Below are positions 50,360-62,485 of a DNA stretch of 64,000 bases, piece by piece. The notes under the pieces are model-generated. The model worked only from the letters and a program-made list of their open reading frames with translations, made no database searches and had not been told where the DNA came from. Position 1 is the stretch's first letter; each line of letters begins with the position of its first letter. Location of the stretch: contig NZ_VEWL01000016.1 of NCBI RefSeq assembly GCF_006376685.1, positions 21,654-85,653 of the forward strand. Reading direction: 5' to 3'. The position numbers and the translations under genes were made by a program. This DNA is from Ochrobactrum teleogrylli. GTDB taxonomy: Bacteria > Pseudomonadota > Alphaproteobacteria > Rhizobiales > Rhizobiaceae.

Positions 50360-53023
50360 CTAATCGAACTGTAACAGGCGCTGCAGATATTCCTTTTCCA
50401 TCTGCGGCGTCAGCGCGTTGCCGAGCTTGCGGCGGATTTCATCCAGAATTTCACGCGCGCGCTGAATGTCGATTTCGCCGGGAATTTTGGTGCCGTTGCC
50501 ATCATCGGCTCCCATGCCCTGCTGGCGTCCGAGCGGATCGCGGCCACGAGAACCATTCGCGCCCTGACCCTGCTGGCCGTCCTGCCCCATCGCCTGCTGC
50601 ATCTTCTGCATCATGTCGCGACCGGCACGGCGCAGGGCGTCCAGAGCGCTGCCCTGATTGTCGTTGGCCTCCGCGCCTTCATTGCGTCCTAGCGCTTCGG
50701 CGGCATTGCCCATGGATTTTCCGGCATCGCTGAAATCCTTGCCGGGTTCAATGCCCATGCCTTTCAGGTCTTCCGTCAGCTTTTGCAGTTCCTGCTGCAA
50801 TTGCTGCTGCTGCTGTTGCAGCTTGCGCATGGCCTCTGCGGTCTTCTCATCCGTCTGGCCGCCTTGCTGCGAACCGCCGCCCCTGGAGCCGTCATCGCCG
50901 GGGAACAGGCCTTCCATGTCCTCACCTTCGCCCTCTTCACCGGCACTCGGATTGCCGTCGAACTGGCGCTGCTGCTGCTGGTCGAGATTGAAGGTCTCGT
51001 TCATCATCTGTTGCTGGCGGCGCATCAGATCACCAAGCTTGTTCATCTGCTGCTGCATCTGCCCTTGCTGGCCCTGCTGTCCCTGACCCTGCTGGCCGGG
51101 TTGTGTCTGACCCATTTGCAGATTGTTCATCAGGTCCTGCAATTGCGACAGAAGCTGTTCGGCCTGATCGCGCGATCCCTGACGGGCCAGATTTTCGATC
51201 TGGTCCATCATGCGCTGTAAATCCCGTTCCGTCAGCATCTGCGCATTGGGATCCGGCGCTGACTGGCGCGCATTCGGGTTCTGCTGCTGGCGCTGGGCGA
51301 ATTCGCGCAGGAAATCCTGCATCGCCTTGCGCAATTCGGCGGTGAGCTTCTCGATCTCTTCCTGCGAGGCACCGTTTTGCAGCGCATTTTTCAGTGCTTC
51401 CTGCGCCTGACGCAGACGCTTTTCGGCTGCCGAAAGATTGCCATCCTCAATACCGAGCGCCACCTGCCACATATAATCGGCAGTATCGCGTAGGGCGTCG
51501 TCGCTTCTCGCCATGTGAAGCTTGGTGCGGATGGTGACGAGGCCCAGATAATGCGCGGCGTTCTTGATCGTTTCTTCCGGGCGCAGCATCAGCGCCGACA
51601 GCATGTCCAGCACATGATCGCGCTGGTTGGCGTCAAGCGCCAGAATACGGCGCTGTTCGGCAATAGCGCGCGCCAGCGGGTTGCTGAAAGGCCGTTCGGG
51701 AAGCGTTATCACTTTGGTTTCGCTGCGCCCAACCTGGCCCGCCGCGTCGGTAACGACGAGGGTTAGCGCTATCTTCTGGCCTGCCCACGGATGTTCGGTC
51801 AGGTCTTTCGATGTGGTGGTTTCCTTCACGCCGCGGCGCGGCAATGCGAGCGGCAGCTCCGGTGCCTCGTAAAGCGGGGAGGCCTCTTCGTCTTCATCGA
51901 TTTCCAGCGGCACGATCTCGGCAAAGGCTCTGGCCGGCACATAGTCGTCATCGATTTCATAGGTCAGTTGCAGCGTGCCGTTGAGCGCGTGACCGGGTTC
52001 CTTGGTAAAGCGGATCGTCGGCGGCGTGTCTGGCGTCACCGCAAATTTCCAGCGCGCATCGGTGCCGGAAAGGGTCACGGTTTCGTCTTCGCGTAAATCG
52101 TAGCGGAAGTTGCGGCTTCCATCGACAGCGCTTTCTTCCGGCGTCTGTACCGGCCTCAGTCCTTGCGCTTGCGTCTGCTCTTCCTTCGGGGCGACGGGCT
52201 GGACTTCCCGTTGCTCGCCTTCTGCATTGGTTGCGGTGAGGCGTTCCGAGCTGCCGCCGATGACGCGGACCGAAAGCACACTGCCCTCGGGAACTGTGAT
52301 CGCTTCGGCATTGCGGCTGTTTTCAGCGCTGGCCGTCAGGAAGACCGGCGCGCGGCCTGTATAGCGCGGCGGCGTCACCCAGGCATCGACACGGGCAAGG
52401 GCGGCACCGTTGCCGGGGCGAATGTGGAAGGCGTCGGCAATGCGCCCGCTGCCAGCGCTGGACGTGTAGGCGAGCGCTGTGACGAAAAGCAGCGCCACGA
52501 CGGCGCGCAGGCCATAAGGATCGCGTTCCGGCAGGCGCGGTCGCGGCAGGCCGGATTGCAGGTTTTTGAGCCGTTCGGCCATACGCTTCTGATGTTCGCG
52601 CCACAGAGCCTGCGAAAACGGATCGTGGGTGCCGCTGGCCATATGGCCGGATTGCACGGCCAGCGGTTCGTGCACGAGGCCGTTGACCGCCTCGATGCGC
52701 GCCGTGACATCGTCTTCGGTCGGCGGTTGGAAGCGGGAGGGGAGATAGAGCGCAACCAGCCCTGCCAGCGCAAATATCGTCAGCACGGCGATATGCAGCC
52801 AGCGCGGCATCATACCGAAGAGGCCAAACCAGCTGATACTTGCGAAAAGCGCAACCAACAGAATCAGTGGCAGGACCAGAGGCCACAGGCGTTCAAACCC
52901 GACGGACAGGAAGGTGCGCAGACGCAGGCGGCGCAACAGCGCGCCATCGCCTGAAAACAGGCGCAAAAAGGCATCCCGCATCAGCTGCGGCTTATCCTTC
53001 TTGTCTTGGCCTTGATCCGTCAT
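50360..53023 (-). CDS. DUF4175 (TIGR02302) membrane protein
   Basis: An 887-residue protein. Two or three membrane helices lie in the first 90 residues and another near 180; then come a Pro-rich beta region and a long C-terminal Gln/Gly/Met-rich tail with coiled-coil stretches (for example AQRQQQNPNARQSAPDPNAQ). It is characteristic of Rhizobiales and of unknown function. The start is uncertain: ATG 53023 (MTDQGQDKKDKPQLMRD) is chosen over ATG 53074 because the first 17 residues of the longer form look non-coding. It follows lysA on the same strand. Confidence 0.82.
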   Translation of the reverse strand: MTDQGQDKKDKPQLMRDAFLRLFSGDGALLRRLRLRTFLSVGFERLWPLVLPLILLVALFASISWFGLFGMMPRWLHIAVLTIFALAGLVALYLPSRFQPPTEDDVTARIEAVNGLVHEPLAVQSGHMASGTHDPFSQALWREHQKRMAERLKNLQSGLPRPRLPERDPYGLRAVVALLFVTALAYTSSAGSGRIADAFHIRPGNGAALARVDAWVTPPRYTGRAPVFLTASAENSRNAEAITVPEGSVLSVRVIGGSSERLTATNAEGEQREVQPVAPKEEQTQAQGLRPVQTPEESAVDGSRNFRYDLREDETVTLSGTDARWKFAVTPDTPPTIRFTKEPGHALNGTLQLTYEIDDDYVPARAFAEIVPLEIDEDEEASPLYEAPELPLALPRRGVKETTTSKDLTEHPWAGQKIALTLVVTDAAGQVGRSETKVITLPERPFSNPLARAIAEQRRILALDANQRDHVLDMLSALMLRPEETIKNAAHYLGLVTIRTKLHMARSDDALRDTADYMWQVALGIEDGNLSAAEKRLRQAQEALKNALQNGASQEEIEKLTAELRKAMQDFLREFAQRQQQNPNARQSAPDPNAQMLTERDLQRMMDQIENLARQGSRDQAEQLLSQLQDLMNNLQMGQTQPGQQGQGQQGQQGQMQQQMNKLGDLMRRQQQMMNETFNLDQQQQRQFDGNPSAGEEGEGEDMEGLFPGDDGSRGGGSQQGGQTDEKTAEAMRKLQQQQQQLQQELQKLTEDLKGMGIEPGKDFSDAGKSMGNAAEALGRNEGAEANDNQGSALDALRRAGRDMMQKMQQAMGQDGQQGQGANGSRGRDPLGRQQGMGADDGNGTKIPGEIDIQRAREILDEIRRKLGNALTPQMEKEYLQRLLQFD

Positions 53024-53137
53024 CCGGGCTTTCTGCTCTGTCTGCCAGCGTGCAATCAAATGACAGGATAACATGCATCATGGCAAAGGCGAGGCTTTGC
53101 CATGATTAATTGGGCCACGATTAATTGGCCCGATAGC

Positions 53138-54403
53138 TTACAGCCAGTCCGGAATGGAATCGAGCGCAAGCAGCTCTTCGTAAGTGTGGCGCGGGCGAAC
53201 GACATGATAGCGGTCGCCATCGACCAGAACTTCCGGCACCAGAAGGCGGCTATTATAGGTGCTCGACAGCACCGCGCCGTAAGCGCCAGCGGTGCTCACC
53301 GCGATCAGATCGCCGGGCGCAGGCTTGGTCGTCTCGCGGTCGAGGCCGAGATAATCGCCCGTTTCGCAGACGGGCCCCACGAAATCGGCGCGGATGCGCG
53401 GCGCGTCATCCTTCGCAAGCCTGACCGGGCGGATATCGTGGAATGCTTCATAAAGCGTCGGGCGGATGAGATCGTTCATAGCGGCATCGACGATGATAAA
53501 ACTCTTCGCATCGCCTTCCTTGACGAAAATCACTTCTGTCACCAGCAGACCGGCATTGCCGACGATCAGGCGGCCCGGCTCGAAAACGGTCTTGAGGCCG
53601 AGCGGCTTGATGTGCTTGGCGACAATCTCCGCATAGGCCACCGGTAGCGGCGGCGGGTTGTTGTCGGTGCGATAGGGAATGCCGAGACCGCCGCCAACAT
53701 CGACATGGCGGATGTTGTGGCCATCGGCCTGCAATTCCTTCACCAGCTGCGCCATCAGCGCAAAGGCATTGTCGAAGGGTTCAAGATCAATGATCTGGCT
53801 GCCGATATGCATATCGATGCCAACCACGTCGATGCCCGGCAGGCTGGCCGCACGGGCATAGGCCTCGCGCGCCTTGACGCGCGGAATGCCGAACTTGTTT
53901 TCAGATTTGCCGGTCGAGATCTTGGCGTGGGTCTTGGCGTCGACATCCGGGTTGATACGCAGCGATACCGAGGCAACCTTGCCCGCCTTGACAGCGCGGG
54001 CCGAGAGAATTTCCAGCTCCGGTTCGGATTCGACATTGAAGCAATAGATACCGACCTCAAGCGCGAAATCCATTTCGCGCGGGGTCTTGCCGACGCCGGA
54101 AAAGACGATTTTGCTGGCAGGGATGCCTGCGGCGAGCGCACGGCGTATTTCGCCTTCCGACACCGTATCGGCACCGGCGCCGAGCTTTGCGAGCGTCTTC
54201 AACACGGCCAGATTGGAATTGGCCTTCAGCGCATAGGCGATCAGCGGTTCCATATCGGCGAAAGCTTCGCTGAACACGCGGAAATGGCGCTCGATCGTGG
54301 CGCGGGAATAGACGTAGAAAGGCGTGCCGACCGCCTTGGCGATTTCAGGCAGGCTGACATTTTCGGCGTGCAGCACACCGTCGCGATATTCAAAATGATT
54401 CAC
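53138..54403 (-). CDS. lysA: Diaminopimelate decarboxylase
   Basis: Catalyses the last step of lysine synthesis. A 421-residue alanine-racemase-fold PLP enzyme: PFYVYSRATIERHFRVF, the PLP Lys in YALKANSNLAVL, DVGGGLGIPY, EPGRLIVGNAGLL, and the C-terminal PVCETGDYLGLDR and RHTYEELLA. The start is GTG at 54403, with AAGGA 10 bases upstream; the frame is open further to 54490. It sits 19 bp after lptM. It has no fused aspartokinase. Confidence 0.95.
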   Translation of the reverse strand: MNHFEYRDGVLHAENVSLPEIAKAVGTPFYVYSRATIERHFRVFSEAFADMEPLIAYALKANSNLAVLKTLAKLGAGADTVSEGEIRRALAAGIPASKIVFSGVGKTPREMDFALEVGIYCFNVESEPELEILSARAVKAGKVASVSLRINPDVDAKTHAKISTGKSENKFGIPRVKAREAYARAASLPGIDVVGIDMHIGSQIIDLEPFDNAFALMAQLVKELQADGHNIRHVDVGGGLGIPYRTDNNPPPLPVAYAEIVAKHIKPLGLKTVFEPGRLIVGNAGLLVTEVIFVKEGDAKSFIIVDAAMNDLIRPTLYEAFHDIRPVRLAKDDAPRIRADFVGPVCETGDYLGLDRETTKPAPGDLIAVSTAGAYGAVLSSTYNSRLLVPEVLVDGDRYHVVRPRHTYEELLALDSIPDWL

Positions 54404-54422
54404 GGAAGATAGTCCTTGGGAA

Positions 54423-54605
54423 CTAGAGCAGCTTATCAAGAATGAAAGGCTTGTCTTCCTTGGGTTTCGGCTTGGTGTGGCCCTGATCATCGGTGATCAG
54501 CGATGACGGCGGCGGTTCCAGCGGGCCTTTACGTCCACAGGCGGCAAGCGTGGCTGCGAGTGCGGCGATCATAAGCACGGTCGAAATGGCGGAGCGGCCT
54601 GTCAT
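54423..54605 (-). CDS. lptM: LptM-like small lipoprotein
   Basis: A 60-residue lipoprotein: signal helix ISTVLMIAALAATLAA, lipobox AAC, then CGRKGPLEPP, the exact signature of LptM (formerly YifL), the small factor that helps LptD mature its disulfides for lipopolysaccharide export. ATG 54605 has AGGA upstream; a TTG seven codons earlier is the alternative. It lies between argH and lysA, a well-known arrangement. The C-terminus is Lys/Pro rich. Confidence 0.85.
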   Translation of the reverse strand: MTGRSAISTVLMIAALAATLAACGRKGPLEPPPSSLITDDQGHTKPKPKEDKPFILDKLL

Positions 54606-54665
54606 CAGCTTTGGTTCCTGAATCAAAATCTTGGTTGGGCTAGCTGTAACGCAAAATTCTCAAGA

Positions 54666-54696
54666 GTGAAATCACCCGTTGGCCGGATGATTTCAC
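54666..54696. promoter_or_regulatory. Palindrome between argH and lptM
   Basis: GTGAAATCA (54666-54674) and TGATTTCAC (54688-54696) form a perfect 9-bp stem extended inside by CC/GG. There is no clear T-run on the minus strand after argH. It may be an operator, attenuating hairpin or RNA-stability element. Confidence 0.5.
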
Positions 54697-54718
54697 ATGA
54701 CTTTATCTTGAACGGCGA

Positions 54719-56860
<2,142 letters not shown>

Positions 56861-56913
56861 TCCTCGACAACGGCGCGAATTGGTGGCTTCCTCCTTTTCG
56901 AAGGAGACATCGC

Positions 56914-57534
56914 ATGAGCCTCGACGTCTGGCTTGCATTCACCGCCGCATCCATCGTGCTTCTGATCATTCCGGGGCCGACGGTTCTGCTCGTCGTGTCT
57001 TATGCGCTGGGGCAGGGATGGAAGACGGCTTTTCCGATGGCGGTGGGCGTGGCGCTGGGCGATTTCACGGCCATGACGCTCTCCATGCTGGGGGTCGGGG
57101 CACTGCTCGCGGCTTCCGCAACCGTGTTCACGGCGGTTAAATGGATCGGCGCTGCCTATCTCGTCTGGCTCGGCATCAAGCTGTTCCGGGCCGGAGGCAC
57201 GATGAATGCCAAGGCCCGGCATGACAAGGTGCATCCGGTTAGGATGCTGGTTCATGCCTGGCTGGTGACGGCGCTCAACCCGAAAAGCATCACTTTCTTC
57301 GTGGCGTTTCTGCCGCAGTTCCTCAGCCCGCATCGGGATTTTCTGACCCAGATGCTGGTCTTTGAAAGCACATTTCTGGTGCTCGCCTTCCTCAATGCCT
57401 TCGCCTATGCGCTGACGGCGGCACGGGCGCGGCGCTTCTTTGCCAGCGAGCGGGCCCTGCGGATTTTCAATCGCGCAGGCGGCACCTTGCTGATCGGCGC
57501 TGGTGTTGCGACTGCAACGATCAGGTCAAGCTGA
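56914..57534 (+). CDS. LysE-family amino-acid exporter
   Basis: A 206-residue, six-helix RhtB/LysE exporter: [28 protein letters not shown] is the typical first helix pair, with [12 protein letters not shown] and [19 protein letters not shown] following. The substrate is unknown; homoserine, threonine or similar is usual. ATG 56914 is preceded by AAGGAGA; earlier in-frame codons belong to non-coding sequence. Its stop overlaps the convergent yaiI gene by 9 bp. Confidence 0.9.
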   Translation: MSLDVWLAFTAASIVLLIIPGPTVLLVVSYALGQGWKTAFPMAVGVALGDFTAMTLSMLGVGALLAASATVFTAVKWIGAAYLVWLGIKLFRAGGTMNAKARHDKVHPVRMLVHAWLVTALNPKSITFFVAFLPQFLSPHRDFLTQMLVFESTFLVLAFLNAFAYALTAARARRFFASERALRIFNRAGGTLLIGAGVATATIRSS

Positions 57535-58011
57535 TGTAAAACCGGCGCGCTTTAACCGCACAATGGCGAGATCGAGCGCCGACAGAAACGCCGACCGGTC
57601 CTTCGGCGCAAATGGCGCGGGACCACCGGTGATTTCTCCGGCAGAGCGTAGCGAATCCATCAGATTGCGTGTAGCGAGCGTGTTGCCGATGGTGCTTTGC
57701 GTATGAACGCGTCCATTGGGGGCGATGACCGATGCGCCTTTTTCGAGCGAACGGCTGGCCAGCGGAATATCGGCGGTGATGACGATTGCGCCCGGCTGCG
57801 CATTTTCGGCGATCCAGTCGTCGGCGGCGTCGAGCTTGTCCGATACGACAACCCGCTCCACCCGTTCGGCATCGCGCGGGATCGCCACGAAACTGTTGGC
57901 GACCAGCACCACAGGCAGGCCATGCCGCTCGGCGACACGGTAGATTTCAGCCTTCACCGGGCAGGCATCGGCGTCAACGAGAATGCGGATCGTATTGGTT
58001 TCAGTGGTCAT
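57526..58011 (-). CDS. YaiI/YqxD family protein (DUF188)
   Basis: A 161-residue protein with the PIN-like DUF188 pattern: [57 protein letters not shown] and [17 protein letters not shown]. The acidic cluster suggests a metal-dependent nuclease-like fold, but no activity is established. ATG 58011 is chosen because the domain starts there; the frame extends to 58200. It converges on and slightly overlaps the LysE-type gene. Confidence 0.9.
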   Translation of the reverse strand: MTTETNTIRILVDADACPVKAEIYRVAERHGLPVVLVANSFVAIPRDAERVERVVVSDKLDAADDWIAENAQPGAIVITADIPLASRSLEKGASVIAPNGRVHTQSTIGNTLATRNLMDSLRSAGEITGGPAPFAPKDRSAFLSALDLAIVRLKRAGFTSA

Positions 58012-58126
58012 CCGTTCTCCATAAAACGACGCCTGCCTTTTGGCAAATTGAACGCTGCAATCAGATTTATGCGATAGGTGTTTCTGGCGAAGCGGTATAA
58101 GGCGAGCGCAAATAAGAGAGTTTGCC

Positions 58127-58984
58127 ATGGCCGCGCGCTTCTTCCCCATTATGTTCGTCCTGCTCTGGGCCACCGGCTTCATCGGGGCCGGGCTGTCCAT
58201 GCCCTATGCGGAACCGTTCACCTTCATGGCGGTGCGGTTTTCCATTGCGGCGGTCATCATGACGCTGTGGGCGCTGGCGAGCCGGGCGGTGTGGCCGAAG
58301 GGCGCCACACTGGTTCATGCGGCTATCGCCGGTTGTTTGATCCATGGTGCCTATCTTTCAGCACTTTTCTGGGCGGTTCATCACGGCCTGCCTGCTGGCA
58401 TGTCGGGTCTGGTCGCGGGGCTGCAACCCATGCTCACCACGCTGATTGCGGCAATGCTTATGGGCGAAAGGGCAAGCGGACGCCAATGGACGGGCCTGCT
58501 GATCGGCTTTCTCGGTGTGGCGATGGTCGTCTGGCCGAAGTTTTCGGCGGGCAGCGGCGTCGATCCCAAGAGCCTTGCGGCGGCCTTTTTCGCCGTGCTT
58601 GCCATCAGCACCGGCACGGTCTGGCAGAAGCGTTTCGGCACGACCAGTGATCTGAAAACCGGTACGGCAGTTCAGTATATCGCTGCTGCCGTCCTGACGG
58701 CGCTCTGTGCTTTCAGCTTTGAAACCCGCGTGATTATCTGGTCGCCACAGCTCATTTTTGCGCTGGTCTGGCTGACGCTGGCGATTTCCATCGGCGCCAT
58801 TCTGGCGCTTCTGGTGATGATCCGCGAAGGCGCGATGTCGAAAGTCGCCTCGTTGTTCTATCTCGTGCCGGGCACGGCGGCGATCATGGCCTATCTGATT
58901 TTCGGCGAGACGCTCGGTCCGCTCCAGATTGCCGGCATGGTTGTCACGACCTTGGGCGTTGCCCTGACGACCATGAAGCGCTGA
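58127..58984 (+). CDS. DMT-superfamily (EamA) transporter
   Basis: A 285-residue, ten-helix inner-membrane protein in two EamA halves: [34 protein letters not shown] at the first, and [20 protein letters not shown] and [18 protein letters not shown] in the second. It is expected to export small metabolites. It ends one base before the convergent yihY gene. Substrate and regulator are unknown. Confidence 0.88.
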   Translation: MAARFFPIMFVLLWATGFIGAGLSMPYAEPFTFMAVRFSIAAVIMTLWALASRAVWPKGATLVHAAIAGCLIHGAYLSALFWAVHHGLPAGMSGLVAGLQPMLTTLIAAMLMGERASGRQWTGLLIGFLGVAMVVWPKFSAGSGVDPKSLAAAFFAVLAISTGTVWQKRFGTTSDLKTGTAVQYIAAAVLTALCAFSFETRVIIWSPQLIFALVWLTLAISIGAILALLVMIREGAMSKVASLFYLVPGTAAIMAYLIFGETLGPLQIAGMVVTTLGVALTTMKR

Positions 58985-59848
58985 CTATTCCAAGACCAGA
59001 TCTGGTTGCTGCTCGCGTTTGCGGAAATTCATGATCGCGGCGTTGATTTCAGCGCCGATGATGAAAATAGCCGACAGCATGTAGAGAAAAACGATTGCCA
59101 CCATGATCGAGGCAAGGCCCGCATAGGTGGTGACATAAGTGGCAAAAGTTTCGAGATATTTTGCAAAGGCGGTCGCGGCCGCCAGCCAGGCGACAAGTGT
59201 GATGAGAATGCCGGGCAGGATATCGCCGAGACTGCGGCGTCCGGCAGGCAGCCAGATATGCACCATGAACAGCGCCAGCACCAGAACGGCCACGGCGACG
59301 CTATAGCGCCAGAAGGCGATGGTGCCGGTGAAAGGCGCGATGTCGGGAAACCATTGCTCGGCAATGCGCACGGCGAGTGGGGCCAGAACCAAGAGGAAGC
59401 TGATCGCCATCAGGCTGAGCGTGCCCACCAGAACGAAGCCGAGGCTTTGCAAGCGGCAAAAGATGATTGAGCGCTGGTCGGTGACGCGATAGGCGCGGTT
59501 AAGCGCGATGCGCAGCGCCTCTACGCCGTTGGAGGCAAAATAGGCAGCGGCGATCACGCTGAGGGTCAGAAGTCCGCTGCGCTGCACGGTCAGAACGTTG
59601 GTCACTTCATTGGCGATGGGGGCCGCGATATTCGATGGCCACATGTCGAAAATGACGTGGACAGCCGTTTCAGCAAATTCCTTGGTGCCGAGAAAACTCG
59701 CCAGCGAGGTTGCGAAGATCAGGAAGGGAAACAGTGCCATGAGGCCCGATAGGGCGATGTGACTTGCAAAGGCCCAGCCGTCGTCCGAACTGAAATGGCC
59801 CAGCACATCATAGGTAATCTGACGGAGAAAACGTCTGATTTTTCGCAT
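58985..59848 (-). CDS. YihY/BrkB family membrane protein
   Basis: A 287-residue protein with about six helices: FASHIALSGLMALFPFLIF, ILTVQRSGLLTLSVIAAAYFASNGVEALRIALNRAY and a C-terminal FLYMLSAIFIIGAEINAAIM are the family hallmarks. The family was once annotated as ribonuclease BN or virulence factor BrkB; both names are unreliable. Function unknown, maybe envelope transport. Confidence 0.9.
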   Translation of the reverse strand: MRKIRRFLRQITYDVLGHFSSDDGWAFASHIALSGLMALFPFLIFATSLASFLGTKEFAETAVHVIFDMWPSNIAAPIANEVTNVLTVQRSGLLTLSVIAAAYFASNGVEALRIALNRAYRVTDQRSIIFCRLQSLGFVLVGTLSLMAISFLLVLAPLAVRIAEQWFPDIAPFTGTIAFWRYSVAVAVLVLALFMVHIWLPAGRRSLGDILPGILITLVAWLAAATAFAKYLETFATYVTTYAGLASIMVAIVFLYMLSAIFIIGAEINAAIMNFRKREQQPDLVLE

Positions 59849-59993
59849 CCGCAGATTTTACCCTTTTCGCCGCCAGCATTGAGTTTCAATGCCTTAAATC
59901 TAGCATCACCTGACAGATTGCAAGGGTAGCGCCGTTTTAAAGGCCATGCGAATCAAGCACTGTAGAGGAAACGCGGCGGCAGGATGGGACGAA

Positions 59994-60836
59994 ATGGTTG
60001 AGGAACGCGCAAATCGCAGCATCATCATAACCGGCTGTTCTTCTGGCATCGGCGCTCATTGCGCGGAAGCTCTGCACCGTCGTGGATGGCAGGTTTTTGC
60101 CACCGCTCGCAAGGAGCAGGACATTGCCGCCCTGCAAGTCAAGGGGATGACTGCCTATTATCTCGATTATGCGGAGCCGGATTCCATTGCCGCCCTTGCC
60201 GACGAAGTGCTGCGCAAGACCGATGGCAGGCTGGATGCACTGTTCAACAACGGTGCCTATGCCCAGCCGGGCGCGGTCGAGGATTTGCCGGTGGAAGCAC
60301 TTCGCGCACAGTTCGAAGCCAATTTCTTCGGCTGGCATGATCTGACGCGGCGGGTGGTGCCGGTCATGCGCGCGCAGGGGCATGGGCGCATCGTCCATTG
60401 CTCATCGATCCTGGGGTTGGTGCCCATGAAATGGCGTGGGGCCTATGTCGCGTCCAAATTCGCCATTGAAGGATTGATGCTGGCACAGCGCATGGAGCTT
60501 GAAGGTTCCGGGGTGGAGGTTTCGCTGATCGAGCCGGGGCCGATTGCGTCGCAATTCACCTATAATGCCGCCCGGCACGCGCAAGCCAATATCGATATGG
60601 AAGCCTCCGTGCATCGCGAGCTTTATCAGCGCCAGATGGCCAAGCTCACCAGCGGCGGCACCAAATCGAAGAACAAGCTTGGACCGGAAGCCGTCTATGA
60701 TGTACTGCTTCACGCATTGGAGGCGCCGCGTCCGAATCCGCATTATGCGGTGACGAGACCGGCGAAACTGGGAATTCTGGCGCGCCGCCTGATGCCGTCG
60801 CGCTGGCTTTACCGGATGCTGTCCGATCAGTCTTGA
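59994..60836 (+). CDS. Short-chain dehydrogenase/reductase
   Basis: A 280-residue SDR: IIITGCSSGIGAHCAEALHRRGW is the NAD(P)-binding TGxxxGIG motif, NNGAYAQPGAVEDL the NNAG-like motif, and the YVASK active site has Tyr and Lys with the Ser of HCSSIL. Residues at the end of strand 2 (ATARKEQD) suggest NADP(H). ATG 59994 (MVEERANRS) is preferred over 59946, because GGGACGA lies just upstream and the extra residues look non-coding. Substrate unknown. Confidence 0.9.
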   Translation: MVEERANRSIIITGCSSGIGAHCAEALHRRGWQVFATARKEQDIAALQVKGMTAYYLDYAEPDSIAALADEVLRKTDGRLDALFNNGAYAQPGAVEDLPVEALRAQFEANFFGWHDLTRRVVPVMRAQGHGRIVHCSSILGLVPMKWRGAYVASKFAIEGLMLAQRMELEGSGVEVSLIEPGPIASQFTYNAARHAQANIDMEASVHRELYQRQMAKLTSGGTKSKNKLGPEAVYDVLLHALEAPRPNPHYAVTRPAKLGILARRLMPSRWLYRMLSDQS

Positions 60837-60840
60837 AGTA

Positions 60841-60877
60841 TTTCCAGCAAAAGTGCGAAGCGGTTTTGCGTCTGAAA
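60841..60877 (+). repeat. Dispersed palindromic repeat, degenerate copy
   Basis: The core aaaagtgcgaagcggtttt is shared with the copy at 48494-48541. It lies just after the SDR stop and before the HIG1 gene. The outer arms are not kept. Confidence 0.65.
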
Positions 60878-60912
60878 ATTCAATAGACTGCGGATGATGG
60901 GAAGGGAACAAG

Positions 60913-61116
60913 ATGGACGTTGTGTTCAAAGGCGCAGCCATGGTGGCCATGCTCGCCGTTGCGATTGTGTTGATCATCGGCCTGCGCAATATGATGCGTG
61001 GTGGCGACGCCAATTTTTCCAACAAGATGATGCAATTGCGCGTCTTCCTGCAATTCATCGCAATCGTTCTGATCGTGGGCGCAATCTATTTCGCACGGTA
61101 CACGGGCGGACAGTAA
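60913..61116 (+). CDS. Twin-transmembrane HIG1-domain protein
   Basis: A 67-residue protein with two helices (about 9-27 and 44-62) and the HIG1 motif in the loop (NKMMQLRVFLQFIAI). HIG1 proteins associate with respiratory cytochrome oxidase and supercomplexes in mitochondria and alphaproteobacteria. It starts a short cluster leading to the adenosyltransferase 3 bp downstream, and in other Rhizobiales to etfBA. A respiratory role is inferred. Confidence 0.9.
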   Translation: MDVVFKGAAMVAMLAVAIVLIIGLRNMMRGGDANFSNKMMQLRVFLQFIAIVLIVGAIYFARYTGGQ

Positions 61117-61119
61117 GGC

Positions 61120-61698
61120 ATGGTCAAGCTCAACAAGATTTATACGCGCACCGGCGATGACGGCACCACCGGTCTTGCCAGCGGTCCGCGACGGCTCAAA
61201 TCCGATCTGCGGGTGGAAGCCTATGGCACGGTGGACGAAGCCAATGCCTGTATCGGCATGGCGCGAATTCATACCGGCGAATATGCAGAAATCGACGCGA
61301 TGCTGTCGCGTATCCAGAACGATCTTTTCGATCTCGGCGCCGATCTTTCGACGCCCGATGACGGCAAGCCGCTGGCCTATGAACCGCTGCGTATCGTTGC
61401 GTCGCAGGTCGCCCGCGTCGAAGCCGATATCGATAATCTCAACGCCCATCTTCAGCCATTGCGCTCGTTCATTTTGCCGGGTGGTTCGGCGGCGTCGGCT
61501 GCACTGCATCTTGCGCGCACCGTTTCGCGCCGCGCCGAGCGACTGATGGTGGCGCTGGCGAAAATCGAGGGCGAGGTGGTGTCGCCGGAGGCGCTGCAAT
61601 ATATCAACCGCCTCTCGGATTTTCTCTTCGTCGCCTCCCGCGCCGTCAACGATAACGGCGCGAAAGACGTGCTCTGGGTGCCGGGCGCAAATCGCTAA
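61120..61698 (+). CDS. Cob(I)alamin adenosyltransferase, PduO type
   Basis: A 192-residue ATP:cob(I)alamin adenosyltransferase with TRTGDDGTTGLASG at the start (the ATP-binding loop), VEAYGTVDEANACIGMAR, FDLGADLSTP, and ILPGGSAASAALHLARTVSRRAER near residue 125-150, all family hallmarks. It makes adenosylcobalamin for methylmalonyl-CoA mutase and others. It begins 3 bp after the HIG1 gene, so the two are co-transcribed. Confidence 0.95.
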   Translation: MVKLNKIYTRTGDDGTTGLASGPRRLKSDLRVEAYGTVDEANACIGMARIHTGEYAEIDAMLSRIQNDLFDLGADLSTPDDGKPLAYEPLRIVASQVARVEADIDNLNAHLQPLRSFILPGGSAASAALHLARTVSRRAERLMVALAKIEGEVVSPEALQYINRLSDFLFVASRAVNDNGAKDVLWVPGANR

Positions 61699-61707
61699 GT
61701 TTTTATT

Positions 61708-61755
61708 TTCGCACATCTTTTCCGATAACCGCTTCACACTTTTCGGGATGTGCTC
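61708..61755 (+). repeat. Dispersed 48-bp palindromic repeat, copy 2
   Basis: GCACATC (61711-61717) and GATGTGC (61747-61753) are outer arms around ccgataaccgcttcacac and ttttcgg. It aligns with the reverse complement of 48494-48541 almost base for base, with a few changes. It lies between the adenosyltransferase and convergent queE. Confidence 0.75.
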
Positions 61756-62485
61756 AGACGCCTCGCTTGTTGCCCCAGATCAGCACATGCAGTTGGGGCA
61801 GCACATGCGCCTCGAACCAGCGGTCAGCAATCACCTTTTCCACCAGCCATTCCATGCGGCGCATAATGCCGTCGATGTCGATCAATGCATCGTCCGTTTC
61901 TGGCGGTGGCGGCGTGTGATTGCCGGGCTGCAGATAGACCGGCAGATGCGGATAAAGCGCCGAGACGTGTTTTGCGAAAGCATAATCGGCATCGTCGAAG
62001 ATCACGAATTTCAGCACCGTTCGGGGCTTTGGCCCCGCCGCTTCGACACAGGCTGCCAGTGCGTCGGGATCGAATGCCATCGCGCTGGAAGGCGGTTTCG
62101 GGCTCAATACCAGCGTGTCCAGCCCGGAAAACCAGTCTTTTGCGACGGACCCCTGCGTTTCCAGTGCAAAGCGATAGGCCTCCTTCTTGCCATGGGCGAT
62201 GAGCGGGCCAAGCGGCTGTATGGCCGGATTGCCGCCCGAAAGTGACACTGTTAAGGGTCGATTTCCCGAAAGTGCCGTCACTTCATGCCAGATGGCCTCG
62301 ACGCCCATCGGCTTCCACTCATGGCGAAAGCGGCTTTCGACCGCGTGCAGGCTGTCGCACCATGCGCAGCGGTAGTCGCAGCCGCCCGTTCGCACGAAGA
62401 CAGTCGGCTCGCCGATCAGCACGCCTTCGCCTTGAATGGTTGGGCCGAAAATCTCGCTGATGCGGATTTCGGAGACCGGTTTCAT
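61754..62485 (-). CDS. queE: 7-carboxy-7-deazaguanine synthase
   Basis: A radical-SAM enzyme, 243 residues, converting 6-carboxytetrahydropterin to 7-carboxy-7-deazaguanine for queuosine. It has [24 protein letters not shown], the radical-SAM cluster CDYRCAWC (C-x3-C-x2-C), [11 protein letters not shown] and [11 protein letters not shown]. Its ATG overlaps the queD stop (ATGA), so the start is firm. It is the last gene of a queC-queD-queE operon. Confidence 0.95.
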   Translation of the reverse strand: MKPVSEIRISEIFGPTIQGEGVLIGEPTVFVRTGGCDYRCAWCDSLHAVESRFRHEWKPMGVEAIWHEVTALSGNRPLTVSLSGGNPAIQPLGPLIAHGKKEAYRFALETQGSVAKDWFSGLDTLVLSPKPPSSAMAFDPDALAACVEAAGPKPRTVLKFVIFDDADYAFAKHVSALYPHLPVYLQPGNHTPPPPETDDALIDIDGIMRRMEWLVEKVIADRWFEAHVLPQLHVLIWGNKRGV

